From NCBI RefSeq assembly GCF_916715725.1, contig NZ_CAKAPD010000013.1, positions 3,038 to 67,037 of the forward strand: a DNA stretch of 64,000 bases. The letters run 5' to 3'. The notes under the pieces were generated by a model, which did no database searches, was not told the DNA's origin, and saw nothing but the letters and a program-made list of their open reading frames with translations. Source of the DNA: an uncultured Rothia sp. Its GTDB lineage: Bacteria; Actinomycetota; Actinomycetes; Actinomycetales; Micrococcaceae. Shown piece by piece: positions 34,222 through 43,159 of this stretch (positions are counted from its first letter, which is position 1; each line of letters begins with the position of its first letter). A program made the translations under genes and the position numbers.

Positions 34222-35415
34222 GTGTCTTCTTCCCCTTCTTTGGAACCCGAGAACTCTCACCTTGCTTCTACCCGGGAAGCCTCTCAGGGCTTTTCTGAGG
34301 CGGCATCCGTTGCCGCTGAGGATGCTGTTGCTAAGACCCCTTCTACCCGCGTCGATGCCGCTAAAGAGGCTATTGCTGGGCAGGTGCGCCGCCTCGTGGT
34401 GCCTCGCCGTTCCCTGCTTCTGACTGGCGGCGTGGTTGCTGCCGCAGGGGTGCTCGCAGCGATGCCGCAGATCGCCGCCACCGGTGTGCTGGGTGAGGAC
34501 GCTGCGGTGGTGGTTTCAAACGAGAAGCTGCTGGCACGCCGTGAGCGTCTGGTTCGCGAGAATATTGATACCCGCTACCTGAAGATTGAGTCGCTGGGGC
34601 GTATCTATGTGGGTAAGGGGCGTAGTGAACAGGACCTGCGTCTGGTGGGTTCTTTCTCCCTCACGGAGGCGGCGCAGGCCGATTTGGCGGCGGCCGCTAC
34701 GGCTCTGACGAACCTGTCCGTTTACGGTTCTTTGCACCGGCTGAGCGTTACCTATGGTGGTGTGGACTCGGCGAATGACCCGCAGAACGTTGCCAACACC
34801 GCTACGGATGCTCCGGTGAGCCCGCTGCGTGTCAATGATTCAGCGCCCCTGAAGGAAGAGCAGTGGCTGAAGGTGCTGACCGCTAACGCGGCGTTGGGAA
34901 CTAATGTGAGCTATGCGCAGGTGGGTCTGCTGGCGGATGAGCTGCGCCTGAATGCTGTTGTGATTGATGAGAACTATGAATCCCTGCTGAAGCGTTTCCG
35001 CTCCCTGGCTGAGCTGGATCTGAAGAATGAGCAGGTGCAGCAAATTCACCTGAATATTCAGTTGGCTCCGGAGAAGGCGCTGAGCCTGCCCTCGGGTGCT
35101 CAGTCGAAGATTTCGGTGAGTGTTGCGGAGTCTTCGCGCGTGGCAACGGTTGCTGATGTGCTGTCGAAAGCTGCTACGAAGAAGGAGCTGAATACCCTGG
35201 CATCGTTCTCACTGGTGTGGAATGCCCGTGAAAAGTACCCCTCAGCGAGCCAGTGGGATGCTTTCAAGCTGGGCTTCAAGGGACCGGAGTCGAAGGAGGA
35301 GTCCGCGAAGGAGGCGCAACGCACTGCGGTTCGTAAATATCTGCAGGAAGTGAGTGGCCCCCTGCAGGCTCTAACGAAGCGGGAGGCGACAGTGCCGGGT
35401 GAGGTGATTACCTAA
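34222..35415 (+). CDS. Secreted or membrane-anchored protein of unknown function
   Basis: 397 residues from GTG 34222 (behind CTGGAG); an upstream TTG at 34183 lacks a site. A cytosolic head of about 63 residues precedes VVPRRSLLLTGGVVAAAGVL, which has a twin-arginine-like RRSLL motif and one hydrophobic segment; an Ala-X-Ala type site (around IAATGVLG) may follow. The rest is a polar alpha/beta body with repeated LLADELRLN / SLAELDLKNEQVQ segments and no recognisable family. TATTCT at 34150-34155 may be its -10. It is enclosed between the two tRNA-Ala/5S repeats. Confidence 0.65.
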   Translation: MSSSPSLEPENSHLASTREASQGFSEAASVAAEDAVAKTPSTRVDAAKEAIAGQVRRLVVPRRSLLLTGGVVAAAGVLAAMPQIAATGVLGEDAAVVVSNEKLLARRERLVRENIDTRYLKIESLGRIYVGKGRSEQDLRLVGSFSLTEAAQADLAAAATALTNLSVYGSLHRLSVTYGGVDSANDPQNVANTATDAPVSPLRVNDSAPLKEEQWLKVLTANAALGTNVSYAQVGLLADELRLNAVVIDENYESLLKRFRSLAELDLKNEQVQQIHLNIQLAPEKALSLPSGAQSKISVSVAESSRVATVADVLSKAATKKELNTLASFSLVWNAREKYPSASQWDAFKLGFKGPESKEESAKEAQRTAVRKYLQEVSGPLQALTKREATVPGEVIT

Positions 35416-35506
35416 GCCCTTCAGGGGTGTGATGGGTCTAACTAAAAAAATGCGCCTGAGGATTTGGTGAAGCCGCAAAAGGTGTTATAGACTAGTAAAG
35501 CACCGC

Positions 35507-35579
35507 GGGGGCGTGGCGCAATTGGTAGCGCATCTGCTTTGCAAGCAGAGGGTTAGGGGTTCGAGTCCCCTCGCCTCCA
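35507..35579 (+). tRNA. tRNA-Ala(TGC), copy 2
   Basis: 73 bases, identical to copy 1 at 31192 with the same anticodon loop TTTGCAA. Confidence 0.97.
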
Positions 35580-35581
35580 CT

Positions 35582-35699
35582 TTCCGGTGATTATAGCAAG
35601 AGGGAAACGCCTGGTTCCATTCCGAACCCAGAAGCTAAGACTCTTCGCGCCGATGGTACTGCACTTTTGTGGGTGTGGGAGAGTAGGTCATCGCCGGTT
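35582..35699 (+). rRNA. rrf: 5S rRNA, copy 2 (not linked to 16S or 23S)
   Basis: Identical to copy 1. Terminal stem starts at 35584. Exact ends estimated. Confidence 0.88.
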
Positions 35700-35713
35700 T
35701 ATTTTTGAACCGA

Positions 35714-35741
35714 GAACCCCATGTCGAAAGACATGGGGTTC
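35714..35741 (+). terminator. Terminator after 5S copy 2
   Basis: GAACCCCATGTC, GAAA loop, GACATGGGGTTC, then TTTG. Confidence 0.85.
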
Positions 35742-35858
35742 TTTGTATATCCGGGTATGTCAGGGAAATACCGCAGGGTGCATCCGGGGAGATCCAGTGC
35801 TCTATCTGTAGCATCTGTAGCGCCTCCTATCTCCCTTTCCCCTAAAAAAGAACAAACA

Positions 35859-35897
35859 ATAGCCGCCCGCCAGAGTAAAACTCTAGCGGGCGGCTAT
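35859..35897. terminator. Hairpin downstream of the Cys-Cys small protein gene
   Basis: ATAGCCGCCCGCCAGAGT pairs with ACTCTAGCGGGCGGCTAT, one mismatch, three-base loop. Likely terminates the minus-strand gene 35983-36318. Confidence 0.75.
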
Positions 35898-35982
35898 CTC
35901 TCATAAAGCGCTCCCTCACGCCGCTAGCGGCGCCTCAGAAAGCTATCTCAGAATGCCTTAGAGAAGAAGGATGTGGGAACGC

Positions 35983-36318
35983 TTATGCGTTCTTCCAGGG
36001 GTCCTCCACGGGACGAGCTGCGTTGTAGGCTGCGGCGCCTGCAACACCCAGAGCAACCAGCAGACCCAGGAATGCCAGGCCCTTACGGGGGCGCTTGCCG
36101 CCGTTACGCTCAATACGAGCCAGTTCCTTCTCAGCGGCACGAACGGTCTTCGCGGTAGCCTTACGAGCCTTCTTCAGGGCCTTCTTGTTGCCGGTCAGCT
36201 TCTCAGCGAACATCTCAGCGGTCTTGCCTTCCAGCGCGGACTCAACAGCAGCCAGAGAAGAGACAATAGCCTGAGCCTTAGCAGCCTTGCGTGCCTTACG
36301 CTTCTTGCAGCAGAACAT
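35983..36318 (-). CDS. Small basic protein with a C-terminal membrane anchor, unknown function
   Basis: 111 residues from ATG 36318, which follows GGAGG seven bases upstream; the frame is open to 36384 but without a site. It starts MFCCKKRKARKAAKAQA (two adjacent cysteines), has a long Lys/Ala-rich helix, and a transmembrane segment near 85-103 (GLAFLGLLVALGVAGAAAYN). The pattern suggests an inner-membrane tail-anchored protein with a basic cytosolic helix. No family recognised. Confidence 0.65.
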   Translation of the reverse strand: MFCCKKRKARKAAKAQAIVSSLAAVESALEGKTAEMFAEKLTGNKKALKKARKATAKTVRAAEKELARIERNGGKRPRKGLAFLGLLVALGVAGAAAYNAARPVEDPWKNA

Positions 36319-36491
36319 GGGGTGACCTCCATCGGTTGAAATGCGCCAGCGGCCAGAAAACGCCGCCGCGCGCGTAGTGTTCATCTCTCAGGATATTCAA
36401 TTCCTGCCCAAAAAGCCCGCCCAACGGTGCGCCCGGGGCGAAAAAACATGTTAGATGGCGAATGAGCGCCGCCCCGTGCCACAATAGAGCC

Positions 36492-37019
<528 letters not shown>

Positions 37020-37174
37020 TAAACCCCCTCAGAAGGCTCATACGAGCATTCTGCTGAAGGTGTTGAGAAAACACGTATAGTTCAGGGGCCCGCCAGGATT
37101 TTTCCGGTGGGCCCCTGCGCTTATATGCCCCCACACCACCCCGGCTGATCCGGCACACAACCCCTGGAGGTTCA

Positions 37175-38005
37175 GTGGAGAACTTTCCCAACTACGCAGG
37201 CTACGGGCAGAGCCCCACCGTCTGCGTCAACCACCCCAACCGCGTTAGCTACGCCCAGTGCGGGCGCTGCAACCGCACCATCTGCGGCGAATGTCAGGTG
37301 GCGCTGGATGTGGGCATGGTCTGCCCCGATTGCTACCGCGAACTCACGGGCGGTAGCTCGAAAGCACAGGGTTCGAAGGCAAAAGGCTCGTTCCTGGCGC
37401 GCCACTGGCATATTAGCTACACGCTCATTCTGATTACCGTCGCGATGTACGGGTTGCAGCAGCTTATTCCCAACGAATGGGTGGTGAGGCATGGAGTGAT
37501 CTGGTGGCCCTACGTCCAGCATGGCGAGTACTACCGCATCATCAGCTACGGTTTTCTGCACGCGCAAAATGACCCGATGCACCTGGTGTGGAACATGATT
37601 AACCTCTTCATCTACGGTGTGTCCCTTGAGCGCATGATGGGGCGCTGGAAGTTCCTCTTCGTGTACCTGGGCTCTATCGTCTTTGGTGCCCTCGGCGTGT
37701 ACGTGCTGACTCCCGGGACCGGCGTGGTGGGCGCCTCCGGAGGTATTTTCGGCCTCATGGGCTCGTTCATGACCCTGCTGATCATCATGAAGCAGAAGGA
37801 CACTGCACGAGTGTTCGCCATGATTACCGCAGTGAACGTCATCTATAGCCTGATGAACCCGTCGAATATTTCCCACGCCTGCCACGCGGGTGGTTTTGTG
37901 GGTGGTGTGCTGCTGACTCTGCTGTTCGTCCCGTTCGTGGAGAAGCCGGAGTCCTCGAATCCGCCGCAACAGAGTCCGCAGCAGTGGCAAAACGGCAGGT
38001 ACTAA
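37175..38005 (+). CDS. Rhomboid-family intramembrane serine protease with N-terminal zinc finger, copy 1
   Basis: 276 residues from GTG 37175 behind CTGGAGG. Residues 15-55 carry a B-box-like zinc finger (CVNHPNR, CGRCNRTICGEC, CPDC). Six or so helices follow; the serine motif is VGASGGIFGLMGS and the catalytic His lies in ISHACHAGGFVGG. Rhomboids cleave substrates inside the membrane. It is followed 57 bases later by a close paralogue, so this is a tandem duplication. Confidence 0.9.
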   Translation: MENFPNYAGYGQSPTVCVNHPNRVSYAQCGRCNRTICGECQVALDVGMVCPDCYRELTGGSSKAQGSKAKGSFLARHWHISYTLILITVAMYGLQQLIPNEWVVRHGVIWWPYVQHGEYYRIISYGFLHAQNDPMHLVWNMINLFIYGVSLERMMGRWKFLFVYLGSIVFGALGVYVLTPGTGVVGASGGIFGLMGSFMTLLIIMKQKDTARVFAMITAVNVIYSLMNPSNISHACHAGGFVGGVLLTLLFVPFVEKPESSNPPQQSPQQWQNGRY

Positions 38006-38062
38006 GCCTGAAAATACGTGAAAAATCTTCGGAAAATCCGGCACAAAATCTTTGGAGGGTCA

Positions 38063-38875
38063 GTGGAGAACTTTCCCAACTACGCAGGCTACGGGCAGAG
38101 CCCCACGGTCTGCGTTAACCACCCCGACCGTGTCAGCTACGCCCAGTGCGGGCGCTGCAACCGCACCGTCTGCGGTGAATGCCAGGTAGCACAGGATGCG
38201 GGTGTAGTCTGCCCCGATTGCTACCGCGAGCTCAATGGAGGCGCCTCGAGCCCGAAGCGTTCCTTCATCGCCCGTCACTGGCATATTACGTACACACTCA
38301 TTCTGATTAACGTCGTGGTGTACGGTCTGCAACTAATCATCCCATTCCGTTGGATGTACAACCTCGGCATGATGTCGGGTCCCCGTGTTCACCATGGTGA
38401 GTACTACCGCTTGATCACGCACGGGTTTGTGCACTCGCAGAATGACCCGATGCATATGGTGTGGAACATGATTTACCTCTTCATCTTTGGTGTATCTCTC
38501 GAACGCATGATGGGGCGTTGGAAGTTCCTCTTCGTATATATGGCTGCTACCTTGGGTGCCGGCATCAGCGTGTACCTCTTCGACTACTCTCGTGGTGCTG
38601 TGGGCGCCTCAGGCGGTGTGTACGGCCTCTACGGTGCCTTCTTCGTGATCCTGCTTCTCAGGAGGCAGAAGGACACAGCGCGCCTCTTTATTCTGCTTAT
38701 CAGCATTGGTGTGGTGCAGAGCCTCTTCCACCCGAATATTTCCCATGCGGGACACTTTGGCGGTCTTGTCAGCGGCGCACTAGCAACCCTGCTGATTATC
38801 CCGTTCGTGAAGAAGCCTGAGTCCTCTCAGCCGACGCAGCAAAGCCCGCAGCAATGGCTCAACGGCAGGTATTGA
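38063..38875 (+). CDS. Rhomboid-family intramembrane serine protease with N-terminal zinc finger, copy 2
   Basis: 270 residues from GTG 38063 (TTGGAGGG site); an ATG at 38018 gives an extra 15 residues without a site. The first 45 residues are nearly identical to copy 1, including the zinc ligands. The serine motif is VGASGGVYGLYGA and the His is in ISHAGHFGGLVSG. Membrane loops differ (RWMYNLGMMSGPRVHHGEYY against the copy-1 segment), so substrate choice may have diverged. Confidence 0.9.
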   Translation: MENFPNYAGYGQSPTVCVNHPDRVSYAQCGRCNRTVCGECQVAQDAGVVCPDCYRELNGGASSPKRSFIARHWHITYTLILINVVVYGLQLIIPFRWMYNLGMMSGPRVHHGEYYRLITHGFVHSQNDPMHMVWNMIYLFIFGVSLERMMGRWKFLFVYMAATLGAGISVYLFDYSRGAVGASGGVYGLYGAFFVILLLRRQKDTARLFILLISIGVVQSLFHPNISHAGHFGGLVSGALATLLIIPFVKKPESSQPTQQSPQQWLNGRY

Positions 38876-38911
38876 GCCTGAAAAACTGCGGAAATCCGCC
38901 GCAGACGAGGG

Positions 38912-39076
38912 TTATCCACAGAGGTTTTCCACACTGTGCATAACTACATTCGTGTAATTCCACGAGTGTGAGTACATGTTAAAAACCTGTGGATACAGGC
39001 TAAAACAACCGAATTACACAGGGTGAATTACACGGGTGTAAGAGTTTTCCCCAGATTTCTCCACAGATGTGGAAAA
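38912..39076. promoter_or_regulatory. Second DnaA-box cluster, outside oriC
   Basis: Perfect box TTATCCACA at 38912-38920, then near-boxes TTTTCCACA (38925), TGTGCATAA (38935, reverse), TGTGGATAC (38988, reverse), TTCTCCACA (39057) and TGTGGAAAA (39068, reverse). It lies between convergent genes, so it is unlikely to be a promoter. Confidence 0.55.
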
Positions 39077-39095
39077 CCTTAAATACCAGGGTGTG

Positions 39096-39105
39096 TGTAA
39101 TTACA
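39096..39105. repeat. TGTAATTACA palindrome, copy 4
   Basis: Same ten bases as the three oriC copies, at the right end of the extra DnaA-box cluster. Confidence 0.6.
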
Positions 39106-39212
39106 AAAAATTCCGGTGCTACGCACCGACAAAAAGTGCCCGGAAGGATCAACCTTCCGGGCACTTTCACGTATCGAGCCCCTCACGGGGCGAAGAAGCA
39201 GCGGGCGCGAAC

Positions 39213-40031
39213 CTAGTTCGCCTGAGCCTCCGCCTCCTCAACCTCCTCGGGGGTGAGCTCCACACCGGTGTACAGGCGGAACTGCTCAGCGGCCTGCAGA
39301 GCAATCACCTCGCCACCGTGAATAACTTCCTTACCCGCCGCACGAGCCGCACGAACCAGCGGAGTCTCAACGGGCATCGCCACCACGTCAAAGACCACCT
39401 GCGCCTCAGCAATAGCCTCCTGCGGGTAGGACAGCTCCTCGCTCTCCTCACCGCCAGCCATGCCAATCGGGGTCACGTTCACCAGAATCGGCGCTCGCAG
39501 GTTACCCACTTCCGGCGCCCAGGCGTACTCGTAACGCTCAGCCAGCGCGCGACCGGTCTCCTCGTTACGGGCAATAATCATGCCCTGCGAGAAGCCCGCA
39601 TCAAAGAACGCGCCAGCCACAGCCGCAGCCATACCGCCCGAACCGCGCAGCAGGAACGGCAGAGACGGATCCACATTATGCGAACGCAGCAGGGAAGCCA
39701 CCGCAATCACATCCGTGTTGTACGCCTTCAAGAAGCCGTCAGTGTTCACAATCGTGTTCACCGCACCAATAACCGCAGCCGAGTGGTCCATATCGTCCAT
39801 CAGCGGGATAACAGCCTGCTTAAACGGCATAGACACCGAGCAGCCACGAATACCCAGAGCACGCACGCCGGCGATAGCACCCTCAATATCGGTGGTGGTC
39901 ATCGCCTTGTACAGGTAATCCAGACCGTGCTTCTCGTACAGGTAATTGTGGAACTTAATACCGTGATTCGACGGGCGACCAGACAGAGAAATGCAGACCG
40001 TCGTATCGCGGTTCAGCGCTGGGCGAGCCAT
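39213..40031 (-). CDS. Shikimate 5-dehydrogenase-like oxidoreductase
   Basis: About 272 residues from ATG 40031 (behind GGCGAGG); an upstream extension to 40067 overlaps the previous gene. The substrate-domain start ISLSGRPSNHGIKFHNYLYE differs from the canonical GxPIxHSxSPxxHN, while SVSMPFKQAVIPLMDDMD keeps the catalytic lysine and GAVNTIVNTDG is typical. The NADP domain has LLRGSGGMAAAVAGAF rather than GAGGA. This fits the shikimate/quinate dehydrogenase superfamily, but substrate may differ from true AroE. It is coupled to the glutaredoxin-like gene (one base between). Confidence 0.8.
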   Translation of the reverse strand: MARPALNRDTTVCISLSGRPSNHGIKFHNYLYEKHGLDYLYKAMTTTDIEGAIAGVRALGIRGCSVSMPFKQAVIPLMDDMDHSAAVIGAVNTIVNTDGFLKAYNTDVIAVASLLRSHNVDPSLPFLLRGSGGMAAAVAGAFFDAGFSQGMIIARNEETGRALAERYEYAWAPEVGNLRAPILVNVTPIGMAGGEESEELSYPQEAIAEAQVVFDVVAMPVETPLVRAARAAGKEVIHGGEVIALQAAEQFRLYTGVELTPEEVEEAEAQAN

Positions 40032-40032
40032 C

Positions 40033-40353
40033 TTAAGCCTCGCCGCCGGCGTTGAGGGTGTTCTCAATCAGCTTCTTCACCTTGTTACGGCTCACCAGGT
40101 CAGCCACCACAAAGTGGGTGTCGCCGGTGTCCACGGTGGGGACGGTCGCGTTGCCGTCGTTCAGGGACTTCACGTGCGCCTCAGCCTGCGGATCCTCCCA
40201 AATGTTCACCCAGGTAGCGTGGTCGCCGAGCTCGCCCAGCTTAGAATCCAGAGCCTCGCAGTAGGGGCAGCCGGGGCGCCAGTAAATGACGACACCGCCA
40301 TCCTTCATGACCTCGCGTGCCTTCTGCTGATCGGACTGCTGACGTTCAAACAT
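40033..40353 (-). CDS. Glutaredoxin-like protein (mycoredoxin-type)
   Basis: 106 residues from ATG 40353 behind GGAGGAAC; the frame runs further upstream without a site. Active site WRPGCPYCEALDSKLGEL and the cis-proline region GNATVPTVDTGDTHF are intact. Actinobacteria use mycothiol, so reduction by mycothiol is likely but inferred. First gene of a pair with the shikimate-dehydrogenase-like gene. Confidence 0.85.
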   Translation of the reverse strand: MFERQQSDQQKAREVMKDGGVVIYWRPGCPYCEALDSKLGELGDHATWVNIWEDPQAEAHVKSLNDGNATVPTVDTGDTHFVVADLVSRNKVKKLIENTLNAGGEA

Positions 40354-40883
40354 AGTTCCTCCATAGACGGGGTGCTCCGCGGTCTTCAGGAGGCACTGAA
40401 ACCTGCCTGAGGGCCGCAGCTCAATAAGTTGACATATCAAGCATAGCTGAGCGTGCAGGGGCGGGGGAGAGGTCCTCATAGGGCGAACGCCCGCGCCGCA
40501 CTCCCACAACCCGTGCAGCACTCCCGCAGAAGCCTCCACCCCGCCCCAGAAGCCTTCCCCCTGCGCATTAACGGCATACGCCCCACACCAAGGTTGCCGG
40601 ACCAATGATGCGGGGCGTATACAGTTCGCGAGAAAGCGCGAGCACTTGTGCTGAGTAAGAGTAAAAGAAGAGTGAAAACAGGCTACCAGGCGGTAACCGA
40701 AGCTGAGCAATATGCCGAGTGAGTCGGTGAATGAAAGAACCCAGGCGGGGCAGAACGCCCCATTATTCGAGAGAGATGTTGAGTGAAAGCCGTTGAGTGA
40801 AAGCCTGTAATGCAAACCCAGGGAAAGGCGCCCTACCCCACGAGGAGGCGAGGCAGGGCGCCAATCCAAAGGAGGCTGTCGCC
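40354..40883. other. Intergenic stretch with short repeats
   Basis: 530 bases without a supported gene. It contains an inverted repeat ATACGCCCC/GGGGCGTAT at 40575-40620, an exact 14-bp tandem repeat GTTGAGTGAAAGCC at 40778-40805, and the terminator below. Confidence 0.45.
40827..40862 (-). terminator. Terminator after the small helical protein gene
   Basis: GGCGCCCT / AGGGCGCC stem, 20-base loop, just after the stop at 40884 on the minus strand. Confidence 0.55.
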
Positions 40884-41048
40884 TTACTTGCCGAACTTCT
40901 CGGTCAGCTTGGAGACGTTGTCGGTCACGACCTCTTCAACCTTGGCAACGTGCTCGTCGGTGACGACCTCCTTGCCAGCCTTCTCGTTGATGACTTCCTG
41001 AGCCTTGTCGAGGCCCTGCTCAACGGCGCCCTTGATATCGAAGCCCAC
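40884..41048 (-). CDS. Small helical protein, MT0933-type antitoxin-like
   Basis: 54 residues from GTG 41048 behind AAAGGAGG, a strong site. It starts VGFDIKGAVEQGLDKAQEVI and ends NVSKLTEKFGK; it is entirely amphipathic helix with few aromatics. It resembles the short actinobacterial family annotated as MT0933/Rv0909 antitoxin-like. No toxin partner is next to it, so the antitoxin label is a family name only; it could be a stress-related helical protein. Confidence 0.65.
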   Translation of the reverse strand: MGFDIKGAVEQGLDKAQEVINEKAGKEVVTDEHVAKVEEVVTDNVSKLTEKFGK

Positions 41049-41482
41049 GGGGCCTCCTTTCTGCGCTTTCGCGCTCTAAAACCTCACCCTGGGTGAGGGG
41101 CCTGCCCGGGGCGGGCAGAAAACTGGAGTGTGATGCTTTGGTGGACGAAACCTGCAAGCTGGGCTTGTATGTGACGGTCGAACCCAGTGTAGATGCTATC
41201 CATATGCCGGACTATGCGCATCGAAACTTTACAGCTCACGGATTGCGTCCGTCGATAAGTGTACATACCCGCGAAGGCAAGAAAAACCACCCTCAGAAAA
41301 CGTGGCGCCACTTTTGACCAATGACCAAAAAATTATGGCTTATCAGCGCGTTATTACGGGGGATAACCGGAGGGAAATTGCAGAAACTCGCAGGAAACTT
41401 CCAGCTAAGAATATTGTTCAAACCCCTGAAAAAACACCCCTATGACACCCCACCGATTTATGACAGACCTCAGCACCCAACC

Positions 41483-42880
41483 CTACAACACCGGAATATC
41501 CGTAGGAGCAGCGCCCGCAGCCCAATCATGAGACGCCGCAAAACCAGCAACCATTGGCAAAAAACGAGGTGCCGCATAGCCGCGCACAGCATACGCAGTC
41601 GCCACCGCATCCGCGGCAGCCTCCAGCTGAGAGGTCGGAATCAGCGCCATCACCGCGCCACCAAAACCGCCACCCACAATACGGGCACCCAACGCGCCCC
41701 GATCCAGGCACACCTGCACCGCATCATCAATTTCAGGGCGAGAAACACGCAACTCATCACGCATCGACACAAACGACTCCGTGAAAATACGGCCCGCCTC
41801 CTCAAACGCCGCGCAACCCAACTCATCAGCATGCTGCAGCAAATAGCTCGCACGACCCACCAGAGTCATATCGTGGAACGCATGACGCACCCAACCACGC
41901 GGGAACGAACACGGGCGACCCGCGTCCTCCAGCGCGTCCAAGGCACGATTCACCGAAGAATCCACCAAATCAGCACGCCACGCCTTCGCAGCACGCGCAT
42001 CCATACCCGCACACGACAAATCCTCCGGTAGGGCATCACGCAAAAAACGCAGACCCAAAGCATCAGCGCACGCCTCAGACGCTGCACGACGAGCCGCAAA
42101 ACCACCATCCGTCAGCTCATGCGGAGTGTTCGTATCAATCACTAAAAAACTCAGGCCATGCTGAGCAATATCCACCGCAACCGGCTCAATCGAAAAATCA
42201 CGGAAATCAACTACCAGAGCCTGCTCCGGATACGAACGCAACGACGCCGTCTGATCCAGGCCACCCGTATGCGCGCCAGCCACCTTATTCTCAGCCGTAA
42301 TACACACCTGAGCCAGACGCGCACGCAACGCATCACTATCAGCCGGGGTAGCATCCGCCTGCGGGCACTCCTCACGCACCGGACACGAGAGTTCCAACAA
42401 CGCCAACGCCGTCGAACACTCCAAAGCCGCCGAAGACGACAAACCGCCACCCACCGGAACACGAGAATTAATCAGCAGATCAGCACCAAACTCATCGGGC
42501 AGCATAATATCCCTGCCGCCCTCCTGGTTCATCGCCCACGCAACACCCGCCACATAAGTGAACCAGCCCTTCAAATGACCCGGCTGAATATCGCGAATCA
42601 CAACCGTGCGCTCGTCCCCCGGCATCTGCAACGACGAAGCACGCAACACACCATCACGACGCAACGCACCCGCAATATACGTGCGATACGGCAACGGCAT
42701 CGGCAGACACGAGCCACCCAAAAAATCAATGTACTCGCCCAAAAGATTCAGGCGCCCAGGCGCAGACCACACACCATCCGGCTCATAACCATACGCAGTA
42801 ATAAACTCCTCACGCACACGCGCAATCTCTGCGCTATGGTCCGGAAGAGCCGCCCACTGGGCGGTAGCGGTCATCGACAT
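41483..42880 (-). CDS. galK: Galactokinase (GHMP kinase family)
   Basis: 465 residues. GalK signature GVWSAPGRLNLLGEYIDFLG near residue 37, ATP-binding VPVGGGLSSSAALECSTALA near 155, and C-terminal GARIVGGGFGGAVMALIP. It phosphorylates galactose at C1. It is longer than the usual 380-400 residues, mainly by inserted loops (such as CPVREECPQADATPADSDAL). No galT or galE lies beside it. ATG at 42880 with a GAGGTG site. Function as galactokinase is likely; another sugar is possible. Confidence 0.88.
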   Translation of the reverse strand: MSMTATAQWAALPDHSAEIARVREEFITAYGYEPDGVWSAPGRLNLLGEYIDFLGGSCLPMPLPYRTYIAGALRRDGVLRASSLQMPGDERTVVIRDIQPGHLKGWFTYVAGVAWAMNQEGGRDIMLPDEFGADLLINSRVPVGGGLSSSAALECSTALALLELSCPVREECPQADATPADSDALRARLAQVCITAENKVAGAHTGGLDQTASLRSYPEQALVVDFRDFSIEPVAVDIAQHGLSFLVIDTNTPHELTDGGFAARRAASEACADALGLRFLRDALPEDLSCAGMDARAAKAWRADLVDSSVNRALDALEDAGRPCSFPRGWVRHAFHDMTLVGRASYLLQHADELGCAAFEEAGRIFTESFVSMRDELRVSRPEIDDAVQVCLDRGALGARIVGGGFGGAVMALIPTSQLEAAADAVATAYAVRGYAAPRFLPMVAGFAASHDWAAGAAPTDIPVL

Positions 42881-43159
42881 GGAACACCTCTGATAAAGCC
42901 CAACAGGGCACTAAGACATAAACGACACCCCACTCGCACCAAATACCCAACGGGCAACAGCGCAAGCACGTGTCACCTCTAGACTAAAGCAGACAACCGG
43001 CGAACATCGACTCAACCGCCACACCGCACCAGTATCAGAGCGCGGCAGGGGCGAACCACACTAAGCGCACGGGTCGAGGCGCATGCAAAAGCCCCGCACC
43101 CCCACAAGGGGGCGCGGGGCACCATACACAACTAATAAACCAAAAGAGGAACAGGTGAC
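42881..43159. other. Intergenic between galK and the TetR gene
   Basis: Nothing coding is seen. It contains the TetR-gene terminator at 43091-43120 and presumably the galK promoter. Confidence 0.4.
43091..43120 (-). terminator. Terminator of the TetR gene
   Basis: GCCCCGC / GCGGGGC stem with a CCCCC/GGGGG inner stem; T-run on the minus strand (AAAA before it on the plus strand). Confidence 0.8.

Larger units (their letters stand above)
35506..35709 (+). repeat. 204-bp direct repeat, copy 2 (tRNA-Ala + 5S)
   Basis: Same sequence as 31191-31394; a fresh terminator of different sequence follows each copy. Confidence 0.9.
38876..39212. other. Convergent intergenic region with origin-like motifs
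   Basis: 337 bases without a gene between the second rhomboid gene and the minus-strand shikimate-dehydrogenase-like gene. Holds the DnaA-box cluster, GTGTAATTC/GAATTACAC half motifs (38952, 39011, 39024) and a TGTAATTACA palindrome (39096). A hairpin near 39134-39166 (GTGCCCGGAAGG / CCTTCCGGGCAC) terminates the minus-strand gene. Confidence 0.6.

Noticed and set aside
31191..35709. Composite transposon flanked by direct repeats
   Set aside because: The repeats are tRNA-Ala/5S genes, and there is no transposase or terminal inverted repeat.
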